Shown piece by piece: positions 24,640 through 35,752 of a DNA stretch of 64,000 bases. Made by a program: the position numbers and the translations under genes. Source of the DNA: Eustoma russellianum (taxonomy: Eukaryota > Streptophyta > Magnoliopsida > Gentianales > Gentianaceae); contig AP025055.1 in NCBI GenBank assembly GCA_036186865.1, positions 1,172,904 to 1,236,903 on the forward strand, in the 5' to 3' direction. The stretch's first letter is position 1, and the number at the start of each line of letters is the position of its first letter. The notes under the pieces are model-generated. The model was not told where the DNA came from, searched no databases, and was given only the letters and a program-made list of their open reading frames with translations.

Positions 24640-27600
24640 GTTTGGAAGGCAACGGTCCATCTTACGATTACAGTTTCACTCATGAAGTAACTTTTGTTAT
24701 AAATGATATATGACGATTAGACATTATAACTTTTCTATGTAACCATTACTAGTTAAGCTAACGTTTGATTATACGTCTATTGAATCAAATGGTGTTTCTT
24801 CTTTGTTGTGTGCACTTTATCTTTGTCTTTGTCAACTTGTAAAGAATTGATTAACAAAGTAATTATGTCATGTACGACGAATAACATAGTAATTATGTCA
24901 CTGATTACCAAGAATTATATATACTAAATGTGTCTTTGGCCTTTTACACCATACCATATGTGATCAGTGCAACCACTTAAACTGTGAGACGGAGTTTATG
25001 ATCAGAAATATGGGCAATTTAAATCTCCCTAAATAGTCTAGCACATTGAACACAGTGGTTTGTTAATCCGATCATCATATGTTCAGATGATAAAATCATT
25101 ATAATTAATCAACCCACATTTCCTTCGGCAGCTGTAATTAGTAAGTTGATTCTGAATCAACAATAAATTTTAATGCAATAATGTATTGGATGCAATTTCT
25201 TTTATATTATTGAAAGTAACTTACGAAGCACGGTAGCTTTTGATATCGTTGGAATATATTAAGTAGTGCTTTTGATATCGTTGGAATATATTAAGTATGT
25301 ATATGGTTGTTGTTGATGATGAGTAACCTAGGAAATGTCCTATCGTTTTGCCACCATCGTTATAAATGTATGAACGAGTTAACATCAAGCTATTTTGGAT
25401 CCAAACATCTGCAAAAGTGCATTTTTTCCCCGATTTATTTGTATGACTTAATTCAATATATTATAGTGATAATGGTTCATTTTTGGTTTATTCCATGCAT
25501 AATAGTGATTCAATAATGTGTTATTTTTTTTTTGGAATGAAAATGTTATTCATTTGATTTCGTATTGAGTATAGAGACTCTATGTATAGTATTTCTATTT
25601 ACATAAATAAATATGAAAATATTTAATTGGCACTATTACAGTTGAGATATGATTCTCCAAAATCACATTTCCATGATTTAGGTAATCATATCTAATCAAA
25701 ATCCTATCTTCTATCACTTTCTTTCAAGTTAAGTCAATGATTACAAATACTCAATTTGTACAATGCTGAGTCAAAGATCCTTCTGGTGAATGCCTTGGTA
25801 AAAATATTTGCCTTCGGACCTTACGAACGGAAGTTCAATGATGTCATATTCAAGTTTCTCTCTAATGAAATGTTTATCCACTTTTATGTATTTGGTTCGG
25901 TCGCGTTGCACCAAATTCTATAGAAATGCTAATCGATGTCTTATTATCGCACATCAACTAAACCAGAAGTCTATGCCATAATTTAATCTTATGCATCAAC
26001 TTCTTCACCCACATGACCCCCATAACACCTTTTGTAATTATTCCAAACTCCGCCTCAGCACTTGACAATGCTATTATATTTGCTCATCTACGCTACCATA
26101 TTTCCTCTAAGTATGGCAAAGTACCATGAAATGGACAGTCTATGGGCCAAGGTTTTTTTTGGTCCAATCAGTCTCAGTAAAGACCTCAATTCTAGATGTC
26201 ATTTCCTTTCAAATAGAACGCCCTTACCTTGTGTGCCCTTTAAGTATTATATTATCATCATTGCTGCATTTATGTGTTCATTATGAGGTCAGTGCATAAA
26301 CTGACTCACAATCCCGACTGCATATGCGATATCATGTCTCGTATGGGATAAGTATATCAACTTTTTTTTACTAATCTCAAGTACTGTTCTCTGCCGGCTA
26401 GCGTACTTACTTCCATCATTTAGAGCTGGTGATTCGTCACCGTTGAAGTATCTCTGGGCTTACAGTCCACGATACTAATCTCTGTCGCTAAATCCAATAT
26501 GTATTTTTGTTGAGATTTTAAGATTCTTCTTTTTGAGTGGATGACTTCAATCTCTAGAAAATAATTCAAACCGCATAGATCTTTCATCTCAAATTCTGTA
26601 AATAGATTTCTATGATGTTAAGCAATATCCTCCTTGTCGTCTCCAGTTTTCATCATGTCGTCCCTATGTATTATTAGATAGGTCACAAACTCTCCTCGTT
26701 TCTTGAAGAACATCATATGATATGTATTACTTTGTTTATATCTATACTGTTTCATGAGCAACGTGAACCGTCCGAACCATGCAGTGCTTCCTTATGTTTA
26801 TATCTATATACTTCATTCTATTTAAACTCTACTGAAAGTCCTGACATTGCTTCCATATATGTTTCTTATTTTAAATCTCTGTGTTTACACTGAGCTGATG
26901 AAGCAGTCAGCCCCTATTTCTAGCTATCGAGAAAAGCACCCTGATACTATCAATCTTTGCAACAAAAGAAAAGGTCTCTGAACAATCAATGTCATACGCA
27001 TGAGTATAACCCTTAGCAACCAACCTTGCTTTTTACCGTTTAATGTTGCCATGTGCCTTGTTATTTAATAGTTAAAAACCACCTATAACCAATTGTTGTT
27101 TTACCATTTGGCAGTATACAATTTCGCCACGTTCTATTTTTTTCTTCTAAGGCTTCCATCTTCGTACTTATAGCCTGCCCCTATTATGCTATCGTGTTTG
27201 ATTCCTGTGCTGTCCTTGGGATAGATTATGAAAAAAAAATTATCGAAATAGCACGTGTACTATTTGCAAGTCTTCCTCTGACTATGTCGACGAGGATCCG
27301 ATCCCATTCATCGATGTCATTTTGTTGTGGTGTGTCAAGGCATGTGGTTTGGCATATAATGCCATGTTTTTAGAAGAATATATGCATGGATTGGTTGACG
27401 AATTTCGACCGTCATCAGAGCAGAGAATTTGTATCTTAGTGTGGAATAAGTGAATATTATTTGGTAGAAGTGAAAAAATATTTTCATGCACTTCATACTT
27501 ATTTTTCAATAAATATATTCATGTCATGCGAGAGAAATTATATACGAGTTACACGAAATACTGAAACTGACTATGATTAGAGACTTGAGCTGGTCTCCAT

Positions 27601-28638
27601 ATATCAGAATATATTAGAGAGAAAATAGAATCAGCTCGCATGTAATTTGGTCGGAATGTAGTTCTATAATTATTAGTAAGAATGCATGTTTTGGATGTCA
27701 TGTGGGTGGGATTATTTGTAAAGAGTTTTATAAATAATATGAAGTATCCAAAAGACGGATGGCTTAAGCATCTATGACATAACCAAAGCTATCTGTTGAC
27801 CGTTCTGTGAGCAAGCATGGTTTGACCTTGGTGAGTCACCTCATCAACGTAATATAGGCCTCCATGTTCAGTCCCACATGCGATGATTTTTTCATGAGAA
27901 TCTACTACAAAAGACAAAAATTAGGATACATTAGCATTACAAATTGAGTTCTTTTGTCACTTGACTAATGGACAATAACTTGGAAGACAAATTCAAAACA
28001 CAGAGACAATTATTTAGTTTCATCTGCGGTGAAAAAACAATCGACACTCTCTCAGAACTCTGACTAACTCCCCGATTGACTGTTTGATTATGGCTCGTCG
28101 TTGTTGGCTTGGTTTTGTACGGCTGATGTGTTGTTGGATTTGCTTTGCATGGCGAGGTGCTTTTTTGGTCTTAGCCGTTCGGCCAGAAAAGGTATAAAGA
28201 CGATGATGAAGTCGTTCCGCGCCCAAAACTAACACCGCTCTAATACCATATTTGTTTGGAATGAAAATGTTTTTCCTTTGATTTCGTATTGAGTATAGAA
28301 CTCCTGTATATAATATTTCTATCTACGTATAATAAATGTAAAAATATTTTAGTGGCACAGTTGATATAGATTATCTAATATCACATCTCTTTTTTTTCTA
28401 GTAATTATATCACATCTCTCTTTTTAGGTACTTATATCTAATTAAATCTTATCTTGTACCAGTTATAGTATATCCCATGTGTATATAAAAAGATAAATAA
28501 TAATAAAATAACTTCTTATCTCACTTGTGTTGCTTGTAGCTTGGTTTCGGGTCAGCAATGGAGAAACTCATATATCTTCCGTGATCAAAACATCCAACAA
28601 CTATCATTATGTCGCCGTGCGATGCTGTCCTAAACCCC
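24640..28638 (+). pseudogene. Relic of a fourth GH10 xylanase gene (exons 2 and 4 only)
   Basis: At 24640-24686 lies a 47-base segment with intact flanking AG and GT, exactly the exon 2 length of copies A-C. It encodes GLEGNGPSYDYSFTHE, against GLKVYGLSYDYSFTHE in the intact copies. At 28540-28638, after a TTGTAG acceptor, the start of exon 4 is recognisable (AWFRVSNGETHISSVIK). Exon 3 should lie between them but is not recognisable, and that space is filled by a Copia-type element. Exon 4 breaks off at a MITE, and exons 5-7 are missing. The gene is therefore dead. It extends the tandem array to four members. Confidence 0.8.
25519..28461 (-). mobile_element. Degenerate Copia LTR retrotransposon inside the xylanase relic
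   Basis: Related LTRs lie at about 25519-25716 and 28253-28461 (shared GATTTCGTATTGAGTATAGA). Beside the right LTR, read on the minus strand, is a methionine-tRNA primer-binding site TGGTATTAGAGC (about 28230-28240). Next to the left LTR the minus strand encodes the Copia RNase H end, FTKAFTRRIFDSALYKLSI, near 25800-25745. The internal part is only about 2.5 kb and full of stops. No matching target-site duplication was found. The LTRs differ at many positions, so it is old. Confidence 0.75.
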
Positions 28639-29141
28639 TAAGGCCATCTCTAATGGAAGCACCGAAACACCTAATTGGTGCAAAATGTCACTCCAACCAA
28701 GCAATAAAGTTTGCACCAAATAGGTACAACACTATTCATTGCACCAAATCACTATTCATCATCCACATCATCATTTTAATCATATTAATTTAATTTTAAC
28801 TTCGTTAATTTCGTTATAATAATTTTCATTTTGTTAATCTCGTTATAAGAAAAAAGAATTCCGTTAATTTTGTTATAAAAATTTTAATTTCGTTATTTTC
28901 GTTATAAGAAAAAATTATATAAAAAAATCTGGAATGAATACTTACATTAAATTTACATGAATGTTAAATTTGTTAAATATTTATAATAATGAATTAAAAT
29001 CAAATGATAGAAGAATCTTTGAGGGAATATTCTTATTTGATGTTAGATTTGGTGTTTGTGGTTGGAGTACTTTTTACTGTTTATTGCACCAAATAGGTGA
29101 TTTGGTGCAAAATTTGGTGTTTTGAGTTGGAGATGACCTTA
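28639..29141. mobile_element. MITE of about 500 bp with long inverted ends
   Basis: The left end TAAGGCCATCTCTAATGG mirrors the right end AACTCAAAACACC... read inward as GAGTTGGAGATGACCTTA. Both ends contain GGTGCAAAAT or its inverse. The interior has a run of TTCGTTA/TTTGTTA repeats (28800-28910). The superfamily is uncertain (hAT or Harbinger-like). It truncates the relic exon 4. Confidence 0.6.
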
Positions 29142-29164
29142 TACTAGATTGCACGATTAAGTAT

Positions 29165-29360
29165 GTAAAAAATGATCTTAAGCTTTTTATATTGTGAAAT
29201 ATCAGTTGATCGACATAGCTTGATGCAGTTTTCATTGTGAGTCATCGGAAAACAACATTTGTGTGTCTCTAACACATGTGTATAGTTGCATACATCCGAC
29301 CCCCATATTCTGCTAAGGTAGAAACCTCTAAACAAATGTGGTAATATTATTGTTGTTGAT
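29165..29360 (+). mobile_element. SINE family 1 copy, 5' truncated
   Basis: It shares CAGTTGATCGACATAGCTTG, CTAACACATG and a TTG-rich tail with the intact copies at 31300-31556 and 38997-39260. Confidence 0.6.
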
Positions 29361-30300
29361 CCTAAGCTTTTTTCGTGCCAATTTCACCAAAACATTGTAA
29401 AAAATAAAATAAAAAAGGAGTTAGAAATTTCATTAATAAAAAAAGCTTGGACCATGTGTGGGATGTGATCTTAAAACATGACCACCTGAGGACCATTTCT
29501 TGCATATCATCCTATGGTGGACCATTGGATAGGTTTATCACAACATGTAGCAAATGGTTTTATTAATTATGCAATTTTACCAAAAAGTGTAATATTAATG
29601 TAATTTCCTAATATTTTATTATATATCTATGATTTTCTCATGTCGTAATTACGTGGTAGCTAACTTATTATGATTATGATTAAAGTTCTCTTTTCTCCTA
29701 AAAAACAAAAATACATAATTCAACCCATTAATATGGTAATGATCTTTTCTAAATTTTTCTCATGAATGATATTCTGTGATTATCTACTGCACTTATACTA
29801 TGAGCCACATTCACATTAGGCAGATTTTATGGCCAAAACATGGTTCATCATTTTCTCGACTGTCAATAGCAGTAAATCATGATAAATAGCATATGAAATA
29901 TAAATCACGTTAAATCGTAGGGAATCAACAATGACAGCTAAAACTCTCGTTAGAATCTGGGGAGGATGAGAGATATAAAAACAATTTCTCTATCCCAAAG
30001 AATTGTGTTTCTTTTTCCTTTTTCTAAAGCTTGTGAAATATTTCACAAAACTACGAAACGCATTTCATATATTATCAAAACATTTTACAGGCTTATTTAC
30101 AAAAAGAAGAGAAAAAGAGAAAAACTACAACAGCAAAAGCCCCACCACGGGACACAATAAAAAAAACATTTAAACATCATTAAGTCTGAATTTATTGATA
30201 CTCCATTTATTAAAGAAATAAAATAATAAAGTATGTGGGGCGAATTTATTATGGAGATAATTTACAGTTTTTAGACCCACAAATCCGAGGTACAGAGGTG
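29361..30300. other. Upstream region of xylanase gene A
   Basis: AT-rich. The stretch 29790-29920 matches 37625-37755 upstream of gene B (shared CACATTAGGCAGATTTT, CCAAAACATGG and ATAAATCACGTTAAATCG), so it belongs to the duplicated unit and may hold promoter elements. Around 29955-29995 there is a short SINE family 2 remnant. Confidence 0.5.
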
Positions 30301-30307
30301 TATAAAT
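30301..30307 (+). promoter_or_regulatory. TATA box of xylanase gene A
   Basis: TATAAAT sits at the position matching TATAAATA before genes B (37873) and C (54161). A conserved leader with CATCAGC(C/T)TTCC follows in all three. Confidence 0.65.
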
Positions 30308-30393
30308 TCAACCAAGAAAATGCATCAGCTTCCAGTCTTGATACACCTTAGAGTTTCTTGTGTCTCCTATATTTTCAATCTTAGGTATTTTTC

Positions 30394-30476
<83 letters not shown>
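30394..30476 (+). repeat. (TTA)n microsatellite, about 27 units
   Basis: An uninterrupted trinucleotide run in a likely 5' untranslated intron of gene A (donor at 30385, acceptor ending at 30513). The matching places in genes B and C have only a few units. Confidence 0.95.
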
Positions 30477-30519
30477 GAATATTTTGTTACTTTGGATCTA
30501 TATGCTATTGCAGTGAATC

Positions 30520-33500
30520 ATGGCGACGTGGAAGATTAGCAGTTGGAATATAACTCTACTGTTATTTTTTCTTTTATCTTCAGGTTGTTTTTTTTTACCG
30601 GGATAAAAATATTAATTTAAATTACTTGCCTTCCAGTGTGGATTCAATATGATATGTGTGTGTGTGTTTTATGTTGGGCATATAATGTATGATCAGTTTG
30701 TGTTGTGCCTTCAAATGTCGTAATTGTATATATGTTTTTTCAGGGCTGAAAGTTTACGGGCTATCATATGATTATAGCTTCACGCATGAAGTAAGTTGCT
30801 TTTCATATATTTGTGTATGTATACACACGCATATACATATACATATATATACACACACACACGTATATATATATGTGTATATATACGTACATACATATGT
30901 TGTATATATATGTGTGTACACGTCAATAGACATAATTTAAATTCTATAATCAGATTTAACATTTCTGTGTCCCTCTCAAAATTTCAGTGTTTAGAAACTC
31001 CACTGAAGCCTCAATATGGAGGGGGCATAATTGAAAATCCAGAAATGAATGAAGGAGTCAAGGGGTGGTCATTGTTTGGAGGAGATGGAAATTTAGCTGA
31101 GGGTAAATCTCAAGATGGCAACAACTTTCTTGTAACTTCTAATCGAAATGCATCACATCAAAGCCTATCACAAAAATTTTATTTGAAGAAAGGGATGCTC
31201 TATACGATATCTGGTGAGTATATGTCAATACAAATTTCATTAAAAAAATAAATTTGTCATCAAACTATTCAAATTCCAGCATTTGCTTCATCCTATCATT
31301 TAAAAAAGTAAACTTCATTTAAATTCCTTGACTTTGGAATATGATGGAATAAAGCAAAATAACTCATTAAATTGGTTGTGCTTATTATATTGTGAAGTAG
31401 CAGTTGATCGACATAGCTTGACGCATCATTATGGATCATCGGGAAACAACTTCTGTGTGTTTCTAACACATGAGTATGATTGCGCATATCCGATCCCCCC
31501 ATACCCCGCCATAGGCTGGAGCCTCTAAGACAATAGGGTAATGTTGTTGTTGTTGTATTTGTTTCATGCTATCATGTTATAGAAGTGATGTAATGTGATT
31601 TTGCTTCAGTATTATCAAGAACATTCTTCTTCCCTCCCCTCCCCCCTCTCCTCCTCCCACACACACACAAAAGGCACTTATTTTGCTCCCAAGTTATAGC
31701 TCAGTTGTTATTCGGATTGATATTTGCTCCAAGAGATGAAGAGTTAGATTCCAGGGACACACACAGTGCCTGGTTTGCGGGAATATCTTGTATAGGTTAC
31801 TGCGTAAGTCGTCACCTAACCTAGGAAGCCGTTGTACTCCTGATTTCCATCATCCATAATGCTCCATGAGACTAGAACGGTGAGAGCGTACGAAGTGAGG
31901 GATTTCGCCTTTTTTCTCCATCAAAAGATACTTATTTTACTTTGGGTTGTTTGTAGCTTGGCTACGTGTTAGTGAGGGTGAAACTCCAGTACTTGCCGTC
32001 TTGAAAACAACCACTGGCGATGAACGCGTTGGCTCGACCATTGCCCAGTCGGGCTGCTGGTCTATGCTCAAGGGTGGTCTAACCGCCAATGCATCCGGCC
32101 CAGCTCAACTTTATTTCCATGTAAGCCTTTATTTACGTTTTCTATTTTCTTTCGGCCTCTTGTAGAACCTTTTTTCAACCTTTTTTTCAAGAGTATGCAT
32201 CGTCAAATCAAGATTTTATTTTGATTATTAGAATAGAGACAAAGTATGGTGAAATGAGAGATATGGATCATACATACTAGACGAAAGAAATATTACAAAA
32301 ATATATATCTTTTTTATTCTTACTCTATTTCATTCACACTTTAACCTTATGTTTCGTTTTCACCGTAAGAAAGTGTATTATTAAGGTTCTTTATGCATAT
32401 ATCACATCTAAGATTTCGAGTCATGTTGACATGCTTTCCTTATTTATGTTTTATTTTTCTTTCAGAGCGACCATCCAACCGTTGATCTATGGGCGGACAG
32501 CATCTCTGTACAGCCCTTCACGGAAGAAGAATGGATAAGTCATCAAACCGAAAGTCTAGAGAAGGTAAATTGGTCATTAGGTTAGAGTTAAACATATTAG
32601 AAATTGTGGTCTCCGTTTTCTTTGAATAATACGAGGCGTGTCCGCACGTATAAGTTGATATTAATAAAATCTCTTTTCATCAAATTGATGACGGACCTTA
32701 GAGCAACTGTGACCCCTGAAGGTCACAGATTCGAAAAGTTGAAACAGCCTCTTGAACAAAGTGTAGAGTAAGCATGCGTACATCAGATCGCAACACGATT
32801 TGTTACTCATTCGATCGTGCGCAAACGTAAGAGCCTAATGTACCAGAACACCCTTTTCTCATCAAATAAATAAAAGAATTATTTAATAACCATTCAAATA
32901 TACAATGTAACTAATTAAAACCTAGGAGAGATTTGATCGGATAGTAAACTAAACATCCGAATATTAGATGCCACTAAAGTTCTAGGAACATGTTAGTCTA
33001 TCATGTATCATTAAGTCAACTTCCGACTATTAACTTTCCAACTCTGTTATTATACTGTAACGTGACAGTAATTATTACATTTATACACACAGGTACGGAA
33101 GAGTCAAGTAAGATTCCAAGCAGTAGATGCAAAAGGCAGGCCATTAGCAAATGCAAACGTCTCCGTCAAACAGCTTCGAGCAAACTTTCCGTTCGGCGTT
33201 GCAATCAACGACTTTTTTCTCAACAACAAAGCCTATCAAAACTGGTTCAGTTCAAGATTCAAATTCTCCGTATTTGAGAACGAAATGAAATGGATAATCG
33301 ACGAACCAAACCAGGGACAAGAAAATTACTCCACCCCGGATGCCCTGCTGGGAATTATGAAACAGCTCGGTGTTCAAATTCGCGGTCATAATATTCTATG
33401 GAATGAACAAGATAGGAACCCTGCATGGGTGCAGAGCCTTTCTGGTGATCAGTTACAGCAGGCCTGTGACAAAAGAGTGAAGTCTATTGTGAATAAATAC

Positions 33501-34906
33501 AGAGGCCAAGTTATTCACTGGGATGTTGTTAATGAGAATATCCATACTTCTTTCCTTGAAACTAATTTACGCAATCCAGCTGCCTCAGCCAATTTCTACA
33601 AGGAGGTATAAACCTTTGCTTTACTTGTATTGTTTTTTAAATAAGTGAAACATAAGAATTAGATAACGTAAAAGTCATGCATGCACATATAGATACAGAT
33701 TGATGTCACAATAGGGTGTGGTTGCCTTTGTTCATATACCGTCAGATAGGGCTGTAAATGAACCAAGCTGTTCAGTTGTTCGGCTCGTTTGGCTCGAGCT
33801 CGGCTCGGATAAAAGGTTAATGAACATAGCTTGGACACCTTTTTTCTGTTCGAACTCGGTAAGTGGTACCGTTTGTTTAAGGTGTTCGACTCGTTAATGT
33901 TGTTCGTGAGTTAAACGAACCAAGCTTGAACAATTAAATATGTTCGTTTAAAAAAACGAACAAGTTCGGCTCGTTCGCTAAGTTAAATGAACCGGGCTTA
34001 AACAACGCAATGCTCAGTTCGTTTAGCTCGTTTACGGTAGGCCCTACTGTCAGATAAAGAGCATCGGAAAATTACTTCTATGGACATTATGGGCCATTTT
34101 CAGTATATATATGTAGTAATGTGGTGGTGTTACGTTTGCTTTGGTTGTCTAACAAACAAGTATTAGTCTTTCATCTTTCTATAACCTTAGGAAGTAAACT
34201 TAAAAGGTACAATGTAATGTATTATAAGTTGGCACAAACATTATTTCAAGAAACGTAATTTATACTTCTACTTTGCTTTGCACTACAGGTTAATCAGCTG
34301 GACAACCGGCCTATTCCATTTCTGAATGAGTACAATGTGATCGAAGACCGAAATGACCAGAAAGCGTCGCCGGCGGCATATATTAAGAAAATAAGCGAAT
34401 TGCGGTCTCAGGGCTACGGCGGACCTCTGGGAATCGGTGTACAGGGACATTTCAAAACTCCTGACATGGCATACATACGAGCTGGAATAGATTCTTTAGC
34501 ATCCCAAAAGCTACCGATTTGGATAACGGAATTGGACGCCATGAACGGCACGAATCAAGCAGTAGCATTGGAACAAGCCATAAGAGAGCTCATTTCCCTG
34601 CCGGCCATTAATGGGATTATTATGTGGGCGGCTTTTAGACCATCGGGATGTGCCACGATGTGTTTGACTGATGCGAATTTCAAAAACTTACCCACAGGCG
34701 ATGTCGTTGACAAAATTCTAAAAGAACTAAAGCCTGAAGGATTGGTAGGCGTTACAGATGCTGATGGGTTTTTTAACGCTTCGCTTTTTCATGGTGATTA
34801 TGACTTCCATATCACCCATGAAAGTGCGGCGGATTCCGCCGTGGTTCGTGGAGTTAAGGTGGCTCCGGCGACCGAGAATAGGGAATTAATCAAAGTCATG
34901 CTCTGA
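30520..34906 (+). CDS. GH10 endo-1,4-beta-xylanase, array copy A, 576 residues
   Basis: Coding exons: 30520-30583, 30744-30790, 30988-31213, 31957-32120, 32466-32564, 33093-33605, 34289-34906 (1731 bases, in frame). The protein has a hydrophobic signal peptide (residues 1 to about 22). A carbohydrate-binding module of the CBM4/9 or CBM22 type follows (about 38-195, with NPEMNEGVKGWSLFG), then a GH10 barrel from about 220 to the end. The catalytic pair is intact: acid/base Glu348 in WDVVNEN and nucleophile Glu452 in WITELD. Such enzymes cut xylan in the cell wall during growth or remodelling; Arabidopsis also carries tandem copies of this subtype. Introns 3, 5 and 6 contain SINE and MITE insertions. 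Intron 2 is a TG/TA-rich alternating tract. Confidence 0.93.
31300..31556 (+). mobile_element. SINE family 1, complete copy in intron 3 of gene A
   Basis: A 257-bp element ending in GTTGTTGTTGTTGT. It is flanked by a 19-bp duplication: ATTTGCTTCATCCTATCAT (31281-31299) and ATTTGTTTCATGCTATCAT (31557-31575), two differences. Shared internal blocks with the copy at 38997-39260 define the family. Confidence 0.8.
31688..31922 (+). mobile_element. tRNA-derived SINE in intron 3 of gene A
   Basis: An RNA polymerase III A box (TAGCTCAGTTGT, about 31697) and B box (AGTTAGATTCC, about 31744) are visible near the 5' end. The element lies between AAAAGGCACTTATTTTGCT (31669-31687) and AAAAGATACTTATTTTACT (31923-31941), an aged 19-bp duplication. 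The 3' half is related to the fragment at 3089-3260. Confidence 0.75.
32686..32853 (+). mobile_element. Au-like SINE in intron 5 of gene A
   Basis: Blocks typical of the plant Au SINE are present: GGTCACAGATTCGAAA (B box region), AAACAGCCTCTTG, and GTAAGCATGCGTACATCAGA. The flanks TTTTCATCAAAT (32674-32685) and TTTTCTCATCAAAT (about 32854-32867) look like an aged duplication. Genes B and C lack it. Confidence 0.7.
33747..34046. mobile_element. hAT-type MITE in intron 6 of gene A
   Basis: The element runs TAGGGCTGTAAATG...GGTAGGCCCTA, 300 bp, with flanking CCGTCAGA (33739-33746) and CTGTCAGA (34047-34054). The corresponding place in gene B, read in reverse, has a single CCATTAGA and no insert. 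The interior is rich in GTTCGGCTCGTTTGG-like repeats. Confidence 0.85.
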
Positions 34907-35752
34907 ACAGTTTGACTTCCTTGTGGCTTTTACCTAGCTTCTTCAAATGCTTTCATGTAATGGAGACTTCACTTTTTTTACTTATAAATAAAATACTTTA
35001 ATTTTCCGAAATTAAAATTTTCTCAAACAGCATGCATGCGTATGTTTATATATATCCATATGTATATATGTCTATATGTATGTGTGTGTATATATGTACG
35101 TGTCCATATATATCCATATATATGCAAATGCACAGTACGAAATCACCTGAAAATCAAATTCAAGGAAGCCCGCTGGCTAAAATAAGAAATCCAGAAGCAC
35201 TTTTTAGAAAAAGCTAGGAATAGTTTATTTAATAGACCGTATGGGCAGGTTGTGAAGACAATCTTTACCAATCCAGTCAACCACACAAATGGCCAAAATT
35301 ATTAACCGTAATTAGCGGATAAAATTGACCTTGTGAGGATTTTACTGCGTTACTTATGTTCGGTTGGAAAAACTCGTTTCATATGTAAGTTAGCTTTCGA
35401 GCAATTCTTATTCGAGTTTGTTTCTATATATAATTTTTTTAGGTTTATGCCGTTAGTTATTTGGGGGGAAAAAACTTAATTAAGAGTAGGTAACTATTGT
35501 AAACTAATAATTTGCAGTGTGAGAGACATAAATGACATGTAATGTGTTAGAAAAGTATAATAAGATACGGTAACCAAACACAATAAAATAAAAACAAACA
35601 GGATTTACCACAACTTAATTTCCATGTATGTCCTTGATGTATTAGAGTTTGGTTTACGTTTCCTTATATTTGTATTTACTAAATTCTTTCACTAACATAC
35701 TAGCACACCATATCTTTATTATTGTGTCATCTATGCAGCATGTGTTGGAATA
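34907..35752. other. 3' flank of gene A
   Basis: 3' untranslated region with AATAAA-type signals near 34985, then a TA/TG-rich alternating tract (35031-35130). A segment at 35125-35280 matches the 3' flank of gene B, including GACCGTATG(G/C)GCAGGTTGTG. The rest is AT-rich with no gene. Confidence 0.6.

Noticed and set aside
30689..30940. Open frames made of Tyr/Ile/Thr/His repeats
   Set aside because: They are translations of the TG/TA tract in intron 2 of xylanase gene A; the same occurs at 38298-38483 in gene B.
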